Assembly (NCBI RefSeq): GCF_901687125.1
Contig: NZ_CABFJY010000050.1
Location: forward strand, 1-64,000
Length of the DNA stretch: 64,000 bases
Origin: Actinobacillus vicugnae
GTDB lineage: Bacteria > Pseudomonadota > Gammaproteobacteria > Enterobacterales > Pasteurellaceae
Reading direction: 5' to 3'
Both the position numbers and the translations under genes were made by a program. The notes beneath the pieces were generated by a model. That model was not told where the DNA came from and did no database searches. It saw only the letters and a list, made by a program, of their open reading frames with translations. Below are positions 28,743 through 38,034 of the stretch, in pieces; position 1 is the first letter of the stretch; every line of letters begins with the position of its first letter.

Positions 28743-28758
28743 TGTGATCTAGCTCTCA
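28743..28758 (-). promoter_or_regulatory. CRP-like site upstream of manX
   Basis: The plus strand reads TGTGATCTAGCTCTCA, one mismatch from TGTGA-N6-TCACA. On the minus strand TACAAT at 28698-28703 could be the -10, giving a start about 60 bases downstream of the CRP centre. The whole 28638-28870 spacer is AT-rich with no other gene. Confidence 0.6.
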
Positions 28759-28862
28759 TTAATATTGTTCAGCTGATTAATTATTATTCATATTGATTTA
28801 AATTAATTAATTTATTAATGAAATTAATTTCCACAAATCGCCTGATTTTTGAAATTTCACTA

Positions 28863-28903
28863 TAAAAAAAGACCGCTTGTTAAGCTAACAAGCGGTCGAT
28901 TTT
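28863..28903. terminator. Bidirectional uptake-signal terminator
   Basis: GACCGCTTGTTA (28871-28882) and TAACAAGCGGTC (28886-28897) form a perfect 12-bp stem with a 3-base loop, A7 on the left and T6 on the right. It terminates the minus-strand symporter/MetS unit (ending 28923). Confidence 0.85.
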
Positions 28904-28922
28904 TTGTTTAATTTTGCAACTG

Positions 28923-29015
28923 TTACTCTTTTGGTAAGCGCTTAACTGCAAAAGCTAATCCGCCCCAAATAATAACAAGTGCGATACTCATCATAATAAT
29001 TGCTGAAGTACTCAT
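28923..29015 (-). CDS. metS: MetS-like small subunit of NSS transporter
   Basis: A 30-residue ORF: a short start, one membrane helix (about residues 5-23: AIIMMSIALVIIWGGLAFA), then the basic tail VKRLPKE. Its ATG is 8 bases behind the stop of the symporter gene and has AGGAAAT as RBS. This is the size, layout and position of MetS, the tiny subunit of the Corynebacterium MetPS methionine/alanine importer. It is too short for most gene callers. No separate promoter is seen, so it is co-transcribed. Confidence 0.85.
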   Translation of the reverse strand: MSTSAIIMMSIALVIIWGGLAFAVKRLPKE

Positions 29016-29023
29016 ACTATTTC

Positions 29024-30538
29024 CTATTCTTCTGGGTTAAATTCTGTTTCATTGTGCCATTTTAAGCGAGAGAGAATGAGCGCAACTACAACGAGTGTGG
29101 CAGCCATTCCCCAACCAAAAATATTCACAAACCAGCTTGGATAGCCTTCATAACCTTCATTGAATACTTTAATTGCTTCGCTGAATAACATGAATGCTAA
29201 AACACCTGTTGTTACCACTACAGCCAAACGCCAGAATGTACCCACTTTAATTGATGAAGTTTTATTGATATGGTGGCCAAGCGTGCTTAATTTGCCTTTT
29301 GCTACAATCGCGACTAATGATGCAAATGCCACCGCAACAATACCGAAGTTATTAACGAATTTATCCATCACATCTAGCATCGGTAAGCCTGTTGTGGTAC
29401 CAAATAACACCACAGATACTAACATCATTGGTAAACCAACGATGAACGTTGAAACTACACGGCCTAATTTTAATTTGTCTTGTACCGCAGAGATAATTAC
29501 TTCAATCACCGAAATAAATGAAGTTAATGCGGCAAACGTTAATGAACCGAAGAATAATACCCCTAGCACAGTCCCCATTGGTGCTTCATTAATAATAGTT
29601 GGGAATGCGAAGAATGCTAAACCGATACCACCTTTTGCAACTTCACTGACTTCCTGACCTGCAGCAGTTGCCATAAAGCCTAACGCCGCAAATACACCGA
29701 TACCTGCTAACACTTCAAAGCTTGAGTTTGCAAAACCAACTACCATTCCAGTGCCTGTTAAATCGGCATCTTTTTTCAAGTATGATGAATAAGTAATCAT
29801 AATACCGAAGCAGATTGAGAGCGAGAAGAAAATTTGTCCATAAGCAGCAATCCATACACTTGGATCTGCTAATTTCGTCCAGTCTGGGGTAAAGAGTGCA
29901 TCTAAACCTTTTGCCGCACCAGGTAAGAATAACGATGACACCACTAAAATAATAAACATTGTTACCAATACTGGCATTAAAATGCCTGATGTTTTAGCGA
30001 TACCTTTTTCAACACCTAACGCCAATACGATTAAAGCGATGATCCAAACAATGATAAGTGGGCCTACCACCATACCAACGAAATCAAAACTGATACCATT
30101 AGCAATATCACCCATTTTTAAAAATTCGCCAACAAAGAAATCAACAGGCTTATTACCCCAAGCTTTCGTCAAAGAGAAATAGGTATACACAGCAGCCCAA
30201 CCAAGTACCACCGCATAGTAAATACCGATAATCACGTTTACTAAAACTTGCCACCAGCCGAATACTTCAAAGTTTTTATTTAAGCGGCGGAATGATAATG
30301 GCGCTGCACCACGATGACGGTGACCAATCGCAAAATCTAAAAAGAGTAAAGGAATCCCCGCTGTTAAAAGTGCGACGATATAAGGAATAATAAATGCACC
30401 ACCGCCATTTTCGTAAGTGGTATAAGGAAAACGCCAAATGTTTCCTAAGCCAACAGCAGAGCCGATGGCTGCGATAATAAAGGCATTACGACCAGAAAAA
30501 GTGGCACGTTTTGCCGAAGTTGCGTTGCTAGAAGACAC
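29024..30538 (-). CDS. Sodium:neurotransmitter symporter (NSS) family amino-acid transporter
   Basis: Twelve-helix sodium-coupled importer in the cytoplasmic membrane. It is 504 residues. The NSS signature [26 protein letters not shown] spans about residues 24-50 and holds the sodium- and substrate-binding loop of helix 1. The partner MetS-like ORF downstream suggests methionine and/or alanine as substrate (the MetP type), but substrate cannot be read from sequence. Its upstream region has a palindrome at 30689-30706. Confidence 0.9.
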   Translation of the reverse strand: MSSSNATSAKRATFSGRNAFIIAAIGSAVGLGNIWRFPYTTYENGGGAFIIPYIVALLTAGIPLLFLDFAIGHRHRGAAPLSFRRLNKNFEVFGWWQVLVNVIIGIYYAVVLGWAAVYTYFSLTKAWGNKPVDFFVGEFLKMGDIANGISFDFVGMVVGPLIIVWIIALIVLALGVEKGIAKTSGILMPVLVTMFIILVVSSLFLPGAAKGLDALFTPDWTKLADPSVWIAAYGQIFFSLSICFGIMITYSSYLKKDADLTGTGMVVGFANSSFEVLAGIGVFAALGFMATAAGQEVSEVAKGGIGLAFFAFPTIINEAPMGTVLGVLFFGSLTFAALTSFISVIEVIISAVQDKLKLGRVVSTFIVGLPMMLVSVVLFGTTTGLPMLDVMDKFVNNFGIVAVAFASLVAIVAKGKLSTLGHHINKTSSIKVGTFWRLAVVVTTGVLAFMLFSEAIKVFNEGYEGYPSWFVNIFGWGMAATLVVVALILSRLKWHNETEFNPEE

Positions 30539-30872
30539 GAGATATACCTCAAATATTAAATTTTAAACACACTAGGTTTTTATTTAAAAATAAAAAGAAA
30601 ATTGATTGCGAATTGATCGCAAGGGCGTGAAATATGCCGAAGAATAAACAAGAAGTAAAGAGGATAAAATAAAATTTGGAGGCCTTTATCACTATTTTAA
30701 TAGTGAAAAAAACTACTTTTAACGATAGATTTTAGACTATTAAACTAACAATCAATCACAAATAGAGAATTATGTAAACTCTGAGATAAATTTATAGCAG
30801 ATTTGTTCGAATTTTATTAGATTAAAAAACAACCTAGCCAAAAACTAGAAAAATGAATCATTACTATAAAAA
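30539..30872. other. Intergenic region upstream of the NSS symporter
   Basis: About 330 bp, AT-rich, no ORF with a credible RBS. The only structured feature is the palindrome TCACTATT-TT-AATAGTGA at 30689-30706, about 150 bases before the symporter start, followed by A6. It could be a regulator site or a weak terminator. Confidence 0.45.
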
Positions 30873-31071
30873 TAAGCGGTCATATTTGCTAAAAATTTCG
30901 GTATTATGTAGCTGCTACACAGACATTTTTTGTAGAGACGAACGATATTCGCCTGCACAAATTTTTGTGTGTTTACGGGTAGGCATGTCTGCGCCTACTT
31001 CATTGAAACAAATTCGCACTTTTGTGCATTTGCTACATAATTTCAAAAAATTTTGCAAATATGACCGCTTG
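30873..31071. repeat. 199-bp uptake-signal-capped inverted-repeat element (copy 2)
   Basis: The ends AAGCGGTCATATTTGC and GCAAATATGACCGCTT are perfect 16-bp complements, and an inner pair ATTATGTAGC (30903-30912) / GCTACATAAT (31032-31041) extends the stem. The middle contains GTGTGTTTACGGGTAGGCAT followed by GTCTGCGCCTAC, related to the element at 11350. It lies just after the stop of the minus-strand CNNM gene. A 77-codon frame crossing it has no RBS and is not counted as a gene. Confidence 0.7.
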
Positions 31072-31075
31072 TGGT

Positions 31076-32353
31076 TTAGTCAGTAAGTTGCTCACTGGCA
31101 ATGGGTTCAACTTTAGCCTGTTTTACCATATTATCTGCCACTTCAAGAATGGTGACGCGCAAATCATTTAATTCGAATTGAGTATCTTCATCTGGGATTT
31201 TTTCTAAATGTTCCAAAATTAAACCGTTGAACGTACGTACTTCATCAACAGGTAAATTCCAGCCAAATAATTTATTGAGATCACGTAGATTTGCAGAGCC
31301 TTCAATAATTACCGAGCCGTCCGATTGTTGCTTCACTTCTTCATCTAAGCTTGGTGCAGTTGACGTTGTAAACTCGCCAACAATCTCTTCTAAAATATCT
31401 TCTAAAGTAACTAAACCTTTAATATCACCGTATTCATCAACAACTAAACCAATACGTTCTTTATTGCTTTTAAAATTCATTAATTGAGTAGTTAATGGCG
31501 TGCCTTCTGGAATGAAATACACTTCATCTACCGCACGAATAAGCGTTTCCTTACTTGGTTCATCTTTTTCTAACAATAAACGGAACGCCTCTCGAACACG
31601 TAACATCCCTAGCACATTTTTATCCATATTGCCTTTGTACAGCACCACTCGAGCGTGCGCTGCATGATTTAGCTGGCGCATAATAGATTTCCAGTCGTCA
31701 TCAATATCAATGCCGCCAATATCGTTACGAGGCACCATAATATCTTCAACAGTAACCTTTTCCATATCCAAAATAGAAATCAGCATCTCTTGGTGCTCAG
31801 TTGGAATAAATTTGCCAGCCTCAAGTACCACCCCCCGAAGCTCTTCTGCACTTAAACCTGTGTTTTCATCTTTTTTAACTCGTAGCAATTTCATCAATAC
31901 ATTGATCACAACATTCATAAAAAAGACGATTGGCATCATCACTTTTTTTAGCGGTGTTAAATAATAACTTGCGACAAAACCAACTTTTTCAGGGTAAATC
32001 GCCGCAATTGTCTTTGGCAAAATCTCAGCGAAAACTAACATCAAGAAGGTTAAAATACCTGTTGCAGCAGCCACTCCCGCATCGCCAGCAATGCGCATAC
32101 CAATCATGGTTGCAATCGCAGAAGCTGCAATATTTACTAAATTGTTACAAATTAAAATAAGGCTAAGTAAAACATCAGTTTTAGCTAATAAATTTTCCGC
32201 TAAACGAGCGCCCTTATGTCCATTTTCGGCAAGGTGTTTCATTTTATAGCGGTTAAGAGACATTAAACCCGTTTCAGAACTAGAGAAAACAGCGGAAAGA
32301 ATAAGGAGAATAGCAAGTGAAATAAAAAGGGTACTCAGGGGGATACTGTCCAA
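31076..32353 (-). CDS. CNNM/CorC-type transporter-associated protein (YfjD family)
   Basis: 425 residues: an N-terminal DUF21/CNNM membrane domain (about 1-145, ASAIATMIGMRIAG region), two CBS domains (about 195-330; IMVPRNDIGGIDIDD, GLVVDEYGDIKGLVTLEDILEE) and a C-terminal CorC_HlyC domain (about 340-420). Such proteins are linked to magnesium/cobalt homeostasis and binding of adenosine nucleotides by CBS. Together with the next gene it mirrors the ypjD-yfjD neighbours of E. coli. It is unrelated to the RTX operon despite the old HlyC label. Confidence 0.87.
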   Translation of the reverse strand: MDSIPLSTLFISLAILLILSAVFSSSETGLMSLNRYKMKHLAENGHKGARLAENLLAKTDVLLSLILICNNLVNIAASAIATMIGMRIAGDAGVAAATGILTFLMLVFAEILPKTIAAIYPEKVGFVASYYLTPLKKVMMPIVFFMNVVINVLMKLLRVKKDENTGLSAEELRGVVLEAGKFIPTEHQEMLISILDMEKVTVEDIMVPRNDIGGIDIDDDWKSIMRQLNHAAHARVVLYKGNMDKNVLGMLRVREAFRLLLEKDEPSKETLIRAVDEVYFIPEGTPLTTQLMNFKSNKERIGLVVDEYGDIKGLVTLEDILEEIVGEFTTSTAPSLDEEVKQQSDGSVIIEGSANLRDLNKLFGWNLPVDEVRTFNGLILEHLEKIPDEDTQFELNDLRVTILEVADNMVKQAKVEPIASEQLTD

Positions 32354-32381
32354 AATTAAGATCCTATATAAGTGAATAATT

Positions 32382-32435
32382 AAGCGGTTGAATTTTCATA
32401 AACATCTGCAAAACAATGCGAAAATTCGCCCGCTT
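32382..32435. terminator. Imperfect uptake-signal hairpin between ypjD and the CNNM gene
   Basis: AAGCGGTTGAATTTTC (32382-32397) faces GAAAATTCGCCCGCTT (32420-32435); two core bases mismatch. It sits in the 95-bp gap between the two minus-strand genes. Confidence 0.4.
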
Positions 32436-32448
32436 CCAGCAGTGATAA

Positions 32449-33246
32449 CTAAATCACGTGGCTACCAAAATAGCCAATTGTGAGCAAGATTATACCTAAA
32501 ACCGAATAAATTAGCACCCGATTTCCTCGCCAACGGAATTTCCATTGCCCGAGTAATTGAACGGTATAAACCAACCACGCAATAAAAGAAAAAATCGCTT
32601 TATGAATTTGCTCTGGCGCAAAAAAATTATGCAAATAAATCATTCCCGTTACCAACGCTATCGTAAGCAATGCTTGTGCCGCAACAGTTAATGTAAAGAA
32701 ATGACGTTCAACCGACATCAATGGTGGTAATACCGCACAAAATACCGTTTTCTTATTTTTTAGGCGATTATCCAGCCATTTCAGCTGAAACGCATAAATC
32801 ATCGCTAAGAAAAAGAGCGCATACGAAAAGAGTGCAATGCCAAGGTGGAAAATCAGCCCTGTATTTTGGGTGAGATCTTTCACAAAATTACCACTGGCAA
32901 ACACCGTTACCGCAACACTACAAATCCCAAAGGTATAAACTATCATCAATGGAAACCAAACGGTTTTCCAGCGAGGTAAAGCCAATGTCGCAAAAGCAGA
33001 CAGCAATAAACTCATCATCGCATTCACATTAGCGAGTGAGAAATTTTGCCCGATGCCTCGCAAAATAAACTCTTGAGATAAGCTAATTCCATGAAATAAC
33101 ACGGCAAGTAACCCAAGCCAAAACACTGCTTTAACATTCGGTTTTTGGCTCGTGGTCTGGTTTTCTAAATTGACTACAGTTGGTACTACCCATAATAAAG
33201 CAGCCAAATAAGCGAAGATCGCTAAAATAGCAAATAACATCGTCAT
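32449..33246 (-). CDS. ypjD: CcsA-like inner-membrane protein YpjD
   Basis: 265 residues with about eight hydrophobic segments and the cytochrome c assembly (CcsA/CcmC) type core (LIFHLGIALFSYALFFLAMIYAFQ near 128-151). The same protein precedes yfjD near ffh in E. coli. Its real function is not established; similarity to haem-handling CcsA suggests a membrane cofactor role. No CXXCH is present. Confidence 0.83.
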   Translation of the reverse strand: MTMLFAILAIFAYLAALLWVVPTVVNLENQTTSQKPNVKAVFWLGLLAVLFHGISLSQEFILRGIGQNFSLANVNAMMSLLLSAFATLALPRWKTVWFPLMIVYTFGICSVAVTVFASGNFVKDLTQNTGLIFHLGIALFSYALFFLAMIYAFQLKWLDNRLKNKKTVFCAVLPPLMSVERHFFTLTVAAQALLTIALVTGMIYLHNFFAPEQIHKAIFSFIAWLVYTVQLLGQWKFRWRGNRVLIYSVLGIILLTIGYFGSHVI

Positions 33247-33429
33247 CCTGTTTAACGTAAAATAAGAATAATTTTCAGCTAAGTGCTAAAGTACCAGTTT
33301 TAGGCATTTTTGGCTATGGTTAGTGGTCAAATTACCTCTAAAAAATTAAGATAATTTACCTCATATCAAACCCTAGCAACAGATTCGTTTTCTCGACCGA
33401 GATATTTTAGAAAATATCCGATTTTCTCT

Positions 33430-33458
33430 TTGACTATTTTGCTTTCTATCTGTAATAT
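33430..33458 (+). promoter_or_regulatory. Strong sigma-70 promoter of yceD-rpmF-plsX-fabH
   Basis: TTGACT (33430-33435), a 17-bp spacer and TAATAT (33453-33458) lie immediately before yceD. The predicted start at about 33465 is only about three bases before the ATG at 33468, so the mRNA may be nearly leaderless. No Shine-Dalgarno is visible between. Confidence 0.7.
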
Positions 33459-33467
33459 GCACACCCT

Positions 33468-33992
33468 ATGCAAAAGGTAAAACTACCCCTCACCATTGAC
33501 CCATATAAAGACGCACAGCGTCGAATGGATTACGAAGGCTACATTTCTAGTAGTCTCCTTAGCCGTTTGGGTGAATCTGTGAGCAACGTGCTAAGTGATG
33601 CACAAGTTACTCTCTCGTTATATATCGATCCACAGCGTCTTACTGTCATTAAAGGCACAGCTAAAGTTGAGGTGGAATTTGATTGCCAACGATGTGGTAA
33701 CCCGTTTACACAAACACTCGACTGTTCATTTTGTTTCAGTCCAGTGTCTAATATGGATCAGGCGGACAATTTGCCCGAAATTTATGAACCTATCGAAGTA
33801 AACGAGTTTGGTGAAGTAAATTTACTAGATATGGTTGAAGATGAATTTATCATCGAATTGCCTCTAGTCCCGATGCATAGTGAAGAACACTGTGAAGTGT
33901 CCGTGAGTGAACAGGTGTTTGGCGAATTGCCTGAAGAATTGGCGAAGAAACCTAACCCGTTCGCAGTATTAGCTAATTTAAAGAAAAACTAG
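33468..33992 (+). CDS. yceD: YceD, 23S rRNA accumulation protein
   Basis: 174 residues with the DUF177 fold. The cysteine pair in FDCQRCGNPFTQ (about residues 74-85) and the C-terminal FGELPEE..KPNPFAVLANLK match E. coli YceD, which is known to affect 23S rRNA levels and to be encoded just before rpmF. The start gives the family N-terminus MQKVKLPLTIDP. No RBS is seen, and the promoter almost abuts the ATG. It leads the classical yceD-rpmF-plsX-fabH operon. Confidence 0.92.
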   Translation: MQKVKLPLTIDPYKDAQRRMDYEGYISSSLLSRLGESVSNVLSDAQVTLSLYIDPQRLTVIKGTAKVEVEFDCQRCGNPFTQTLDCSFCFSPVSNMDQADNLPEIYEPIEVNEFGEVNLLDMVEDEFIIELPLVPMHSEEHCEVSVSEQVFGELPEELAKKPNPFAVLANLKKN

Positions 33993-34009
33993 ATCTAGGA
34001 GTATAGCCA

Positions 34010-34180
34010 ATGGCTGTTCAACAAAATAAGAAATCTCGTTCACGTCGTGATATGCGTCGTTCACACGATGCATTAACAACAGCAGCAGTTTCAGTAGATA
34101 AAACAACTGGTGAAACTCACTTACGTCACCATGTAACTGCTGACGGTTACTACCGTGGTCGTAAAGTAATCAACAAATAA
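34010..34180 (+). CDS. rpmF: 50S ribosomal protein L32
   Basis: 56 residues, highly basic: [20 protein letters not shown] at the start and [10 protein letters not shown] at the end, as in bacterial L32. It is preceded by TAGGAGTATAGCC and lies 17 bases after yceD and 24 before plsX. The short length explains why it is easily missed by gene callers. Confidence 0.97.
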   Translation: MAVQQNKKSRSRRDMRRSHDALTTAAVSVDKTTGETHLRHHVTADGYYRGRKVINK

Positions 34181-34204
34181 TCTCGGTTAGTTTCGAGGTA
34201 TCAG

Positions 34205-35239
34205 TTGAATCGTCTAACCCTTGCGTTAGATGTGATGGGCGGGGACTTTGGTCCCCGTGTTACTATCCCAGCATTATCTCTAGCATTGGCAAAAAATCCG
34301 ATGCTATCTTTTATACTATTTGGCGATCAACGCCAAGCCAATCCTTTTCTGAATGCACTTCCTAACGATCAGCTAAAACGTATTCGATTTGTACATACAC
34401 CTTATGCTATTGATGCTAATCTGCCTTTTATGCAAGCATTGCGCCAAAGCAAAGGAAGCTCTCTACGTTTAGCGTTAGAAGCGGTTGCCAATGGCGAAAC
34501 GCAAGGATGTATCAGCGGGGGTAATACTGCAGCATTAATGGGACTTGCAAAAATACTAATTGAACCACTCCCCAATATTGAACGTCCAGCACTTGCTACT
34601 CTCATTCCAAGTATGAATGGTCAATCAAGCGTTATGCTAGATTTAGGGGCGAATGTAGAAGCAAATAGTGATTTACTGATTCAATTCGCTGAAATGGGCA
34701 ATATTTTTGCAGAAGTAATGCTAGATTTAGTTTATCCACGTTTAGCATTGCTGAATATTGGCATAGAAAGTAACAAAGGCTCGCAAACAATTCGAGACAC
34801 AGCTAAACATTTACAACAACGGCATGATTTAAATTATATTGGCTTTTTAGAAAGCGATAAGTTAATGAATCATATGGCGGATGTGATTGTTTGTGATGGC
34901 TTTACAGGCAATATTGCCCTCAAAGCGGTAGAAGGTGCCGCCAAAAATATTCTTTCATTATTGAAACAATCTTCCGAAGGATCTTATCTTTGCCAAAATC
35001 TGAAGCGCTATATATTGCGTGCAATTTTTTATCGTTCGTATCGGAAACTACAACAAATCAATCCCGATCGACATAACGGTGCAACGCTACTAGGATTATC
35101 CTCTGTCGTGGTAAAAAGCCATGGTGGAGCAAGCACGAATGCATATTTTTATGCAATTAATCATGCAATTGGGCAGATCCAAAGGCAAATTCCTGATAAA
35201 ATTTCGCAAGGTTTAAACAAATTATATCAAAATTTATAG
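34205..35239 (+). CDS. plsX: Phosphate acyltransferase PlsX
   Basis: Makes acyl-phosphate from acyl-ACP, the first step towards phosphatidic acid with PlsY. At 344 residues it has family length. The N-terminus LTLALDVMGGDFGPRVTIP and GGASTNAYFYAI near the C-terminus are conserved. The start is TTG at 34205 behind CGAGG; this gives the family start MNRLTLALDVMGGD, and no ATG is nearby. It is 11 bases upstream of fabH. Confidence 0.95.
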   Translation: MNRLTLALDVMGGDFGPRVTIPALSLALAKNPMLSFILFGDQRQANPFLNALPNDQLKRIRFVHTPYAIDANLPFMQALRQSKGSSLRLALEAVANGETQGCISGGNTAALMGLAKILIEPLPNIERPALATLIPSMNGQSSVMLDLGANVEANSDLLIQFAEMGNIFAEVMLDLVYPRLALLNIGIESNKGSQTIRDTAKHLQQRHDLNYIGFLESDKLMNHMADVIVCDGFTGNIALKAVEGAAKNILSLLKQSSEGSYLCQNLKRYILRAIFYRSYRKLQQINPDRHNGATLLGLSSVVVKSHGGASTNAYFYAINHAIGQIQRQIPDKISQGLNKLYQNL

Positions 35240-35249
35240 AGAATAAAAT

Positions 35250-36200
35250 ATGTACAGCAAAATTTTAGCAACAGGTAGTTATTTACCTGCTCAAATTCGT
35301 ACTAATGCTGATTTAGAAAAAATGGTAGATACCACAGATGAGTGGATTTTCACTCGCTCTGGTATGAAAGAACGTCGTATTGCAGCAGTAGACGAAACCG
35401 TTGCCAGCATGGGCGCACAAGCGGCTAAAAACGCATTAGCAATGGCGAAAATCGATCATAATGAAATTGATCTGATTATCGTGGGTACAACAACTAACTC
35501 TCATGCTTACCCAAGTGCTGCTTGCCAAATTCAAGGCTTATTAAATATTCAAGATGCGATTGCTTTTGATGTTGCAGCTGCTTGCACAGGCTTTGTATAT
35601 GCATTAAGTGTTGCTGATCAATTTGTGCGTACAGGAAAAGTAAAAAAAGCGTTAGTGATCGGCGCCGATCTCAATTCTCGTGCTTTAGATGAAACCGATC
35701 GTAGTACGGTGGTGCTATTTGGTGATGGCGCTGGTGCTGTAATTCTCGAAGCAAGCGAACAACAAGGTATTATTTCAACCCACTTACATTCGTCTTCTGA
35801 TAGCGAATATATGTTAGCTCTGCCTGCTCAGCAACGTGGTGATGAAAAATCTGGCTTTATTCAAATGCAAGGTAATGCCACCTTCAAATTGGCAGTAGGT
35901 CAGCTTTCTAGTGTGGTGGAAGAAACACTTGAAGCAAACAACTTACAAAAATCAGATTTAGATTGGTTAGTGCCACATCAAGCTAATATTCGTATTATTG
36001 CTGCGACAGCGAAAAAATTAGAAATGGATATGTCGCAAGTGGTTCTCACTGTGGAAAAATATGGTAACAATAGTGCTGCAACTGTACCTGTAGCATTGGA
36101 TGAAGCCGTGCGTGACGGACGTATTCAGCGTGGTCAATTGCTACTTCTTGAAGCATTCGGCGGCGGTTGGACTTGGGGCTCAGCACTAGTTCGTTTCTAA
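35250..36200 (+). CDS. fabH: 3-oxoacyl-ACP synthase III (KAS III)
   Basis: Condenses acetyl-CoA with malonyl-ACP to start fatty acid synthesis. It is 316 residues with the catalytic triad C112 (AAACTGF), H243 (VPHQANIRI) and N273 (YGNNSAAT), the same numbering as E. coli. It follows plsX in the conserved order and is followed by trmB, not fabD. Confidence 0.97.
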   Translation: MYSKILATGSYLPAQIRTNADLEKMVDTTDEWIFTRSGMKERRIAAVDETVASMGAQAAKNALAMAKIDHNEIDLIIVGTTTNSHAYPSAACQIQGLLNIQDAIAFDVAAACTGFVYALSVADQFVRTGKVKKALVIGADLNSRALDETDRSTVVLFGDGAGAVILEASEQQGIISTHLHSSSDSEYMLALPAQQRGDEKSGFIQMQGNATFKLAVGQLSSVVEETLEANNLQKSDLDWLVPHQANIRIIAATAKKLEMDMSQVVLTVEKYGNNSAATVPVALDEAVRDGRIQRGQLLLLEAFGGGWTWGSALVRF

Positions 36201-36232
36201 ACAAGCGGTCAGAAAAAGATAGAATTTTACAA

Positions 36233-36985
36233 ATGTCAGAAAAACAAACTTTTGCAGATAAAAAACGAAAAACAGTAGAACAAGCTGAATTTACTGAAGA
36301 CGGACGTTACCTACGCAAAGTGCGTAGCTTTGTATTGCGCACAGGGCGTTTAAGCGATTATCAACGTGATATGATGAACAATAACTGGGCAAATCTCGGT
36401 TTAGACTACCAAAATACACCGTTTAATTTTGAACAGATTTTTGGTAATGCCAATCCAGTTATCTTAGAAATTGGTTTTGGCATGGGGCGCTCGCTAGTAG
36501 AAATGGCGGAACAAAACCCAAATCGTAACTATATTGGTATTGAAGTTCACACGCCAGGTGTTGGCGCTTGTATCGCTTACGCCTTAGAAAAAGGCGTGAA
36601 AAATTTACGCGTAATTTGCCATGATGCAACAGAAATCTTGCGTGATGCCATCGCTGATCAGTCACTTGGCGGTTTACAGCTTTACTTCCCAGATCCATGG
36701 CAAAAAGCAAAACATCACAAACGTCGTATTGTACAACCCGAATTTATTCGCCGTGTGTTAACAAAATTAGACAATGATGCTTTTATTCATTTTGCTACCG
36801 ACTGGGAAAATTATGCAGAGCATATGTTAGAAGTGTTACGTCAATTCGATAGTGAATTACATAACACATCAGCGACCAATGATTTTATTCCACGCCCTAA
36901 TTTTCGTCCTTTAACCAAGTTTGAAGAACGAGGTCAACGTCTCGGACACGGTGTGTGGGACTTATACTTTATTAAGCAGTCCTAA
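36233..36985 (+). CDS. trmB: tRNA (guanine-46-N7)-methyltransferase
   Basis: Methylates G46 of tRNA using S-adenosylmethionine. The start was set at 36233 ([13 protein letters not shown]), because the longer frame overlaps fabH without need; length is then 250. The SAM-binding motif [15 protein letters not shown] is near residues 77-91, and the substrate motif [15 protein letters not shown] near 148-162 is diagnostic. An uptake-signal core lies just after the fabH stop. Confidence 0.95.
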   Translation: MSEKQTFADKKRKTVEQAEFTEDGRYLRKVRSFVLRTGRLSDYQRDMMNNNWANLGLDYQNTPFNFEQIFGNANPVILEIGFGMGRSLVEMAEQNPNRNYIGIEVHTPGVGACIAYALEKGVKNLRVICHDATEILRDAIADQSLGGLQLYFPDPWQKAKHHKRRIVQPEFIRRVLTKLDNDAFIHFATDWENYAEHMLEVLRQFDSELHNTSATNDFIPRPNFRPLTKFEERGQRLGHGVWDLYFIKQS

Positions 36986-37041
36986 ACTGTTTAATGATTG
37001 ATTTTAACTATCCATTCTCAATTTAAATAAGGAGAAATATA

Positions 37042-37383
37042 ATGGCTATTCAACGTAACGCACGTCAACGTAAAAAAATGCACCTAGCAGAATTCCAAGA
37101 GTTAGGTTTTTTAGTAAAATTCCAATTTGCGGAAAACACAGGTATTGATCAAATTGATTTAACCGTAGATCGTTTCATTGCTGAAGTGATCAAACCTAAC
37201 GGCTTAGCTTATGAAGGTAGTGGTTACTTACATTGGGAAGGTTTAGTTTGCTTAGAAAAATTAGGCAAATGTGATGAATCTCACCAACAATTAGTAAAAA
37301 CTTGGTTAGAAAGCAATGGATTAACTCAAGTTGAAGTGAGCGAATTATTCGATATTTGGTGGGACTACCCAATTCAAAACTAA
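37042..37383 (+). CDS. yggL: YggL family (DUF469) protein
   Basis: 113 residues: a basic start QRNARQRKKMHLAEFQELGF and a C-terminal FDIWWDYP, as in E. coli YggL. E. coli yggL also follows trmB. YggL has been found on the 50S subunit; no activity is established. It has its own RBS AAGGAG. Confidence 0.9.
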   Translation: MAIQRNARQRKKMHLAEFQELGFLVKFQFAENTGIDQIDLTVDRFIAEVIKPNGLAYEGSGYLHWEGLVCLEKLGKCDESHQQLVKTWLESNGLTQVEVSELFDIWWDYPIQN

Positions 37384-37386
37384 TCG

Positions 37387-37465
37387 AACAAACGGCTAAA
37401 TTTTGCGAAAAACTTGCAAAAGTCGACCGCTTGTTAGCATTGGGGCGGGTTTATCCCGCCCGAAT
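37387..37465. repeat. Uptake-signal and GGGCGGG hairpin between yggL and yggT
   Basis: An imperfect uptake-signal pair (about 37388-37433) is followed by GGGCGGGTTTATCCCGCCC (37443-37461), a perfect GC-rich 8-bp stem (arms GGGCGGG[T]/[A]CCCGCCC). The GC hairpin resembles the GGGCGGGCATTAGTCCCACCC core of the element at 11350. It lies between genes on the same strand and may terminate yggL transcription. Confidence 0.5.
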
Positions 37466-37500
37466 AATTTATAGCAAATATTTTTAGAAGAGGAAGATAG

Positions 37501-38034
37501 ATGGAATTTTTAGCCCCTGTTCTTTCAATTGTTATCGGCTTTCTAAGCTTCGTATTAGTTTTACGCACTTGGTTGCAATTTTGCCGAGTGGATCCTTATA
37601 TGCCATTGTCGCAATCACTATTGCGCTTAACTTCACCGTTAGTGAATCCCGTCAGCAAAGTGATTCCAACTGTCAAAAATATTAATTTTGCGGCACTATT
37701 AATCGCATTGCTTTTATTAGCTTTCGAAAAGTTTATTTTAGGTGTACCCGCTGCCATGGCGGTGTTGGCGGGACTACTTGGTGTGATTAAAACATTCGGT
37801 CAGATTCTATTTTTCACCACCTTGATTCGCGCCTTAATGAGTTGGGTAACCCGAGGCGATCATCCATTAGATTATATGGTGGCACAAATCACTGAACCAG
37901 TATTAGGCTTTATCCGTAAATTATTACCTCGTACAGGTATGCTCGATTTCTCTGTAATGGTATTAGGTTTCGGCTTAATTCTGCTAAATAACCTTTTCTA
38001 TAGTGTATTTGGCGTACTGTGGGCAATTGCTTAA
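37501..38034 (+). CDS. yggT: YggT family inner-membrane protein
   Basis: 177 residues with two YGGT repeats, each of two membrane helices: about 8-30 with [16 protein letters not shown] following, and about 100-175 with [20 protein letters not shown]. This is the family's architecture. Its role is uncertain; related proteins are linked to osmotic tolerance and membrane division sites. The stop overlaps the ATG of yggU (TAATG). Confidence 0.9.
   Translation: MEFLAPVLSIVIGFLSFVLVLRTWLQFCRVDPYMPLSQSLLRLTSPLVNPVSKVIPTVKNINFAALLIALLLLAFEKFILGVPAAMAVLAGLLGVIKTFGQILFFTTLIRALMSWVTRGDHPLDYMVAQITEPVLGFIRKLLPRTGMLDFSVMVLGFGLILLNNLFYSVFGVLWAIA

Noticed and set aside
30853..31086. 77-codon frame on the plus strand
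   Set aside because: It crosses an inverted-repeat element, has no RBS, and its sequence follows the repeat rather than protein-like composition.
31076..32353. Naming this gene hlyC (haemolysin) because of the CorC_HlyC domain label
   Set aside because: The CNNM/CBS/CorC architecture concerns divalent cations; it has no relation to the RTX acyltransferase.
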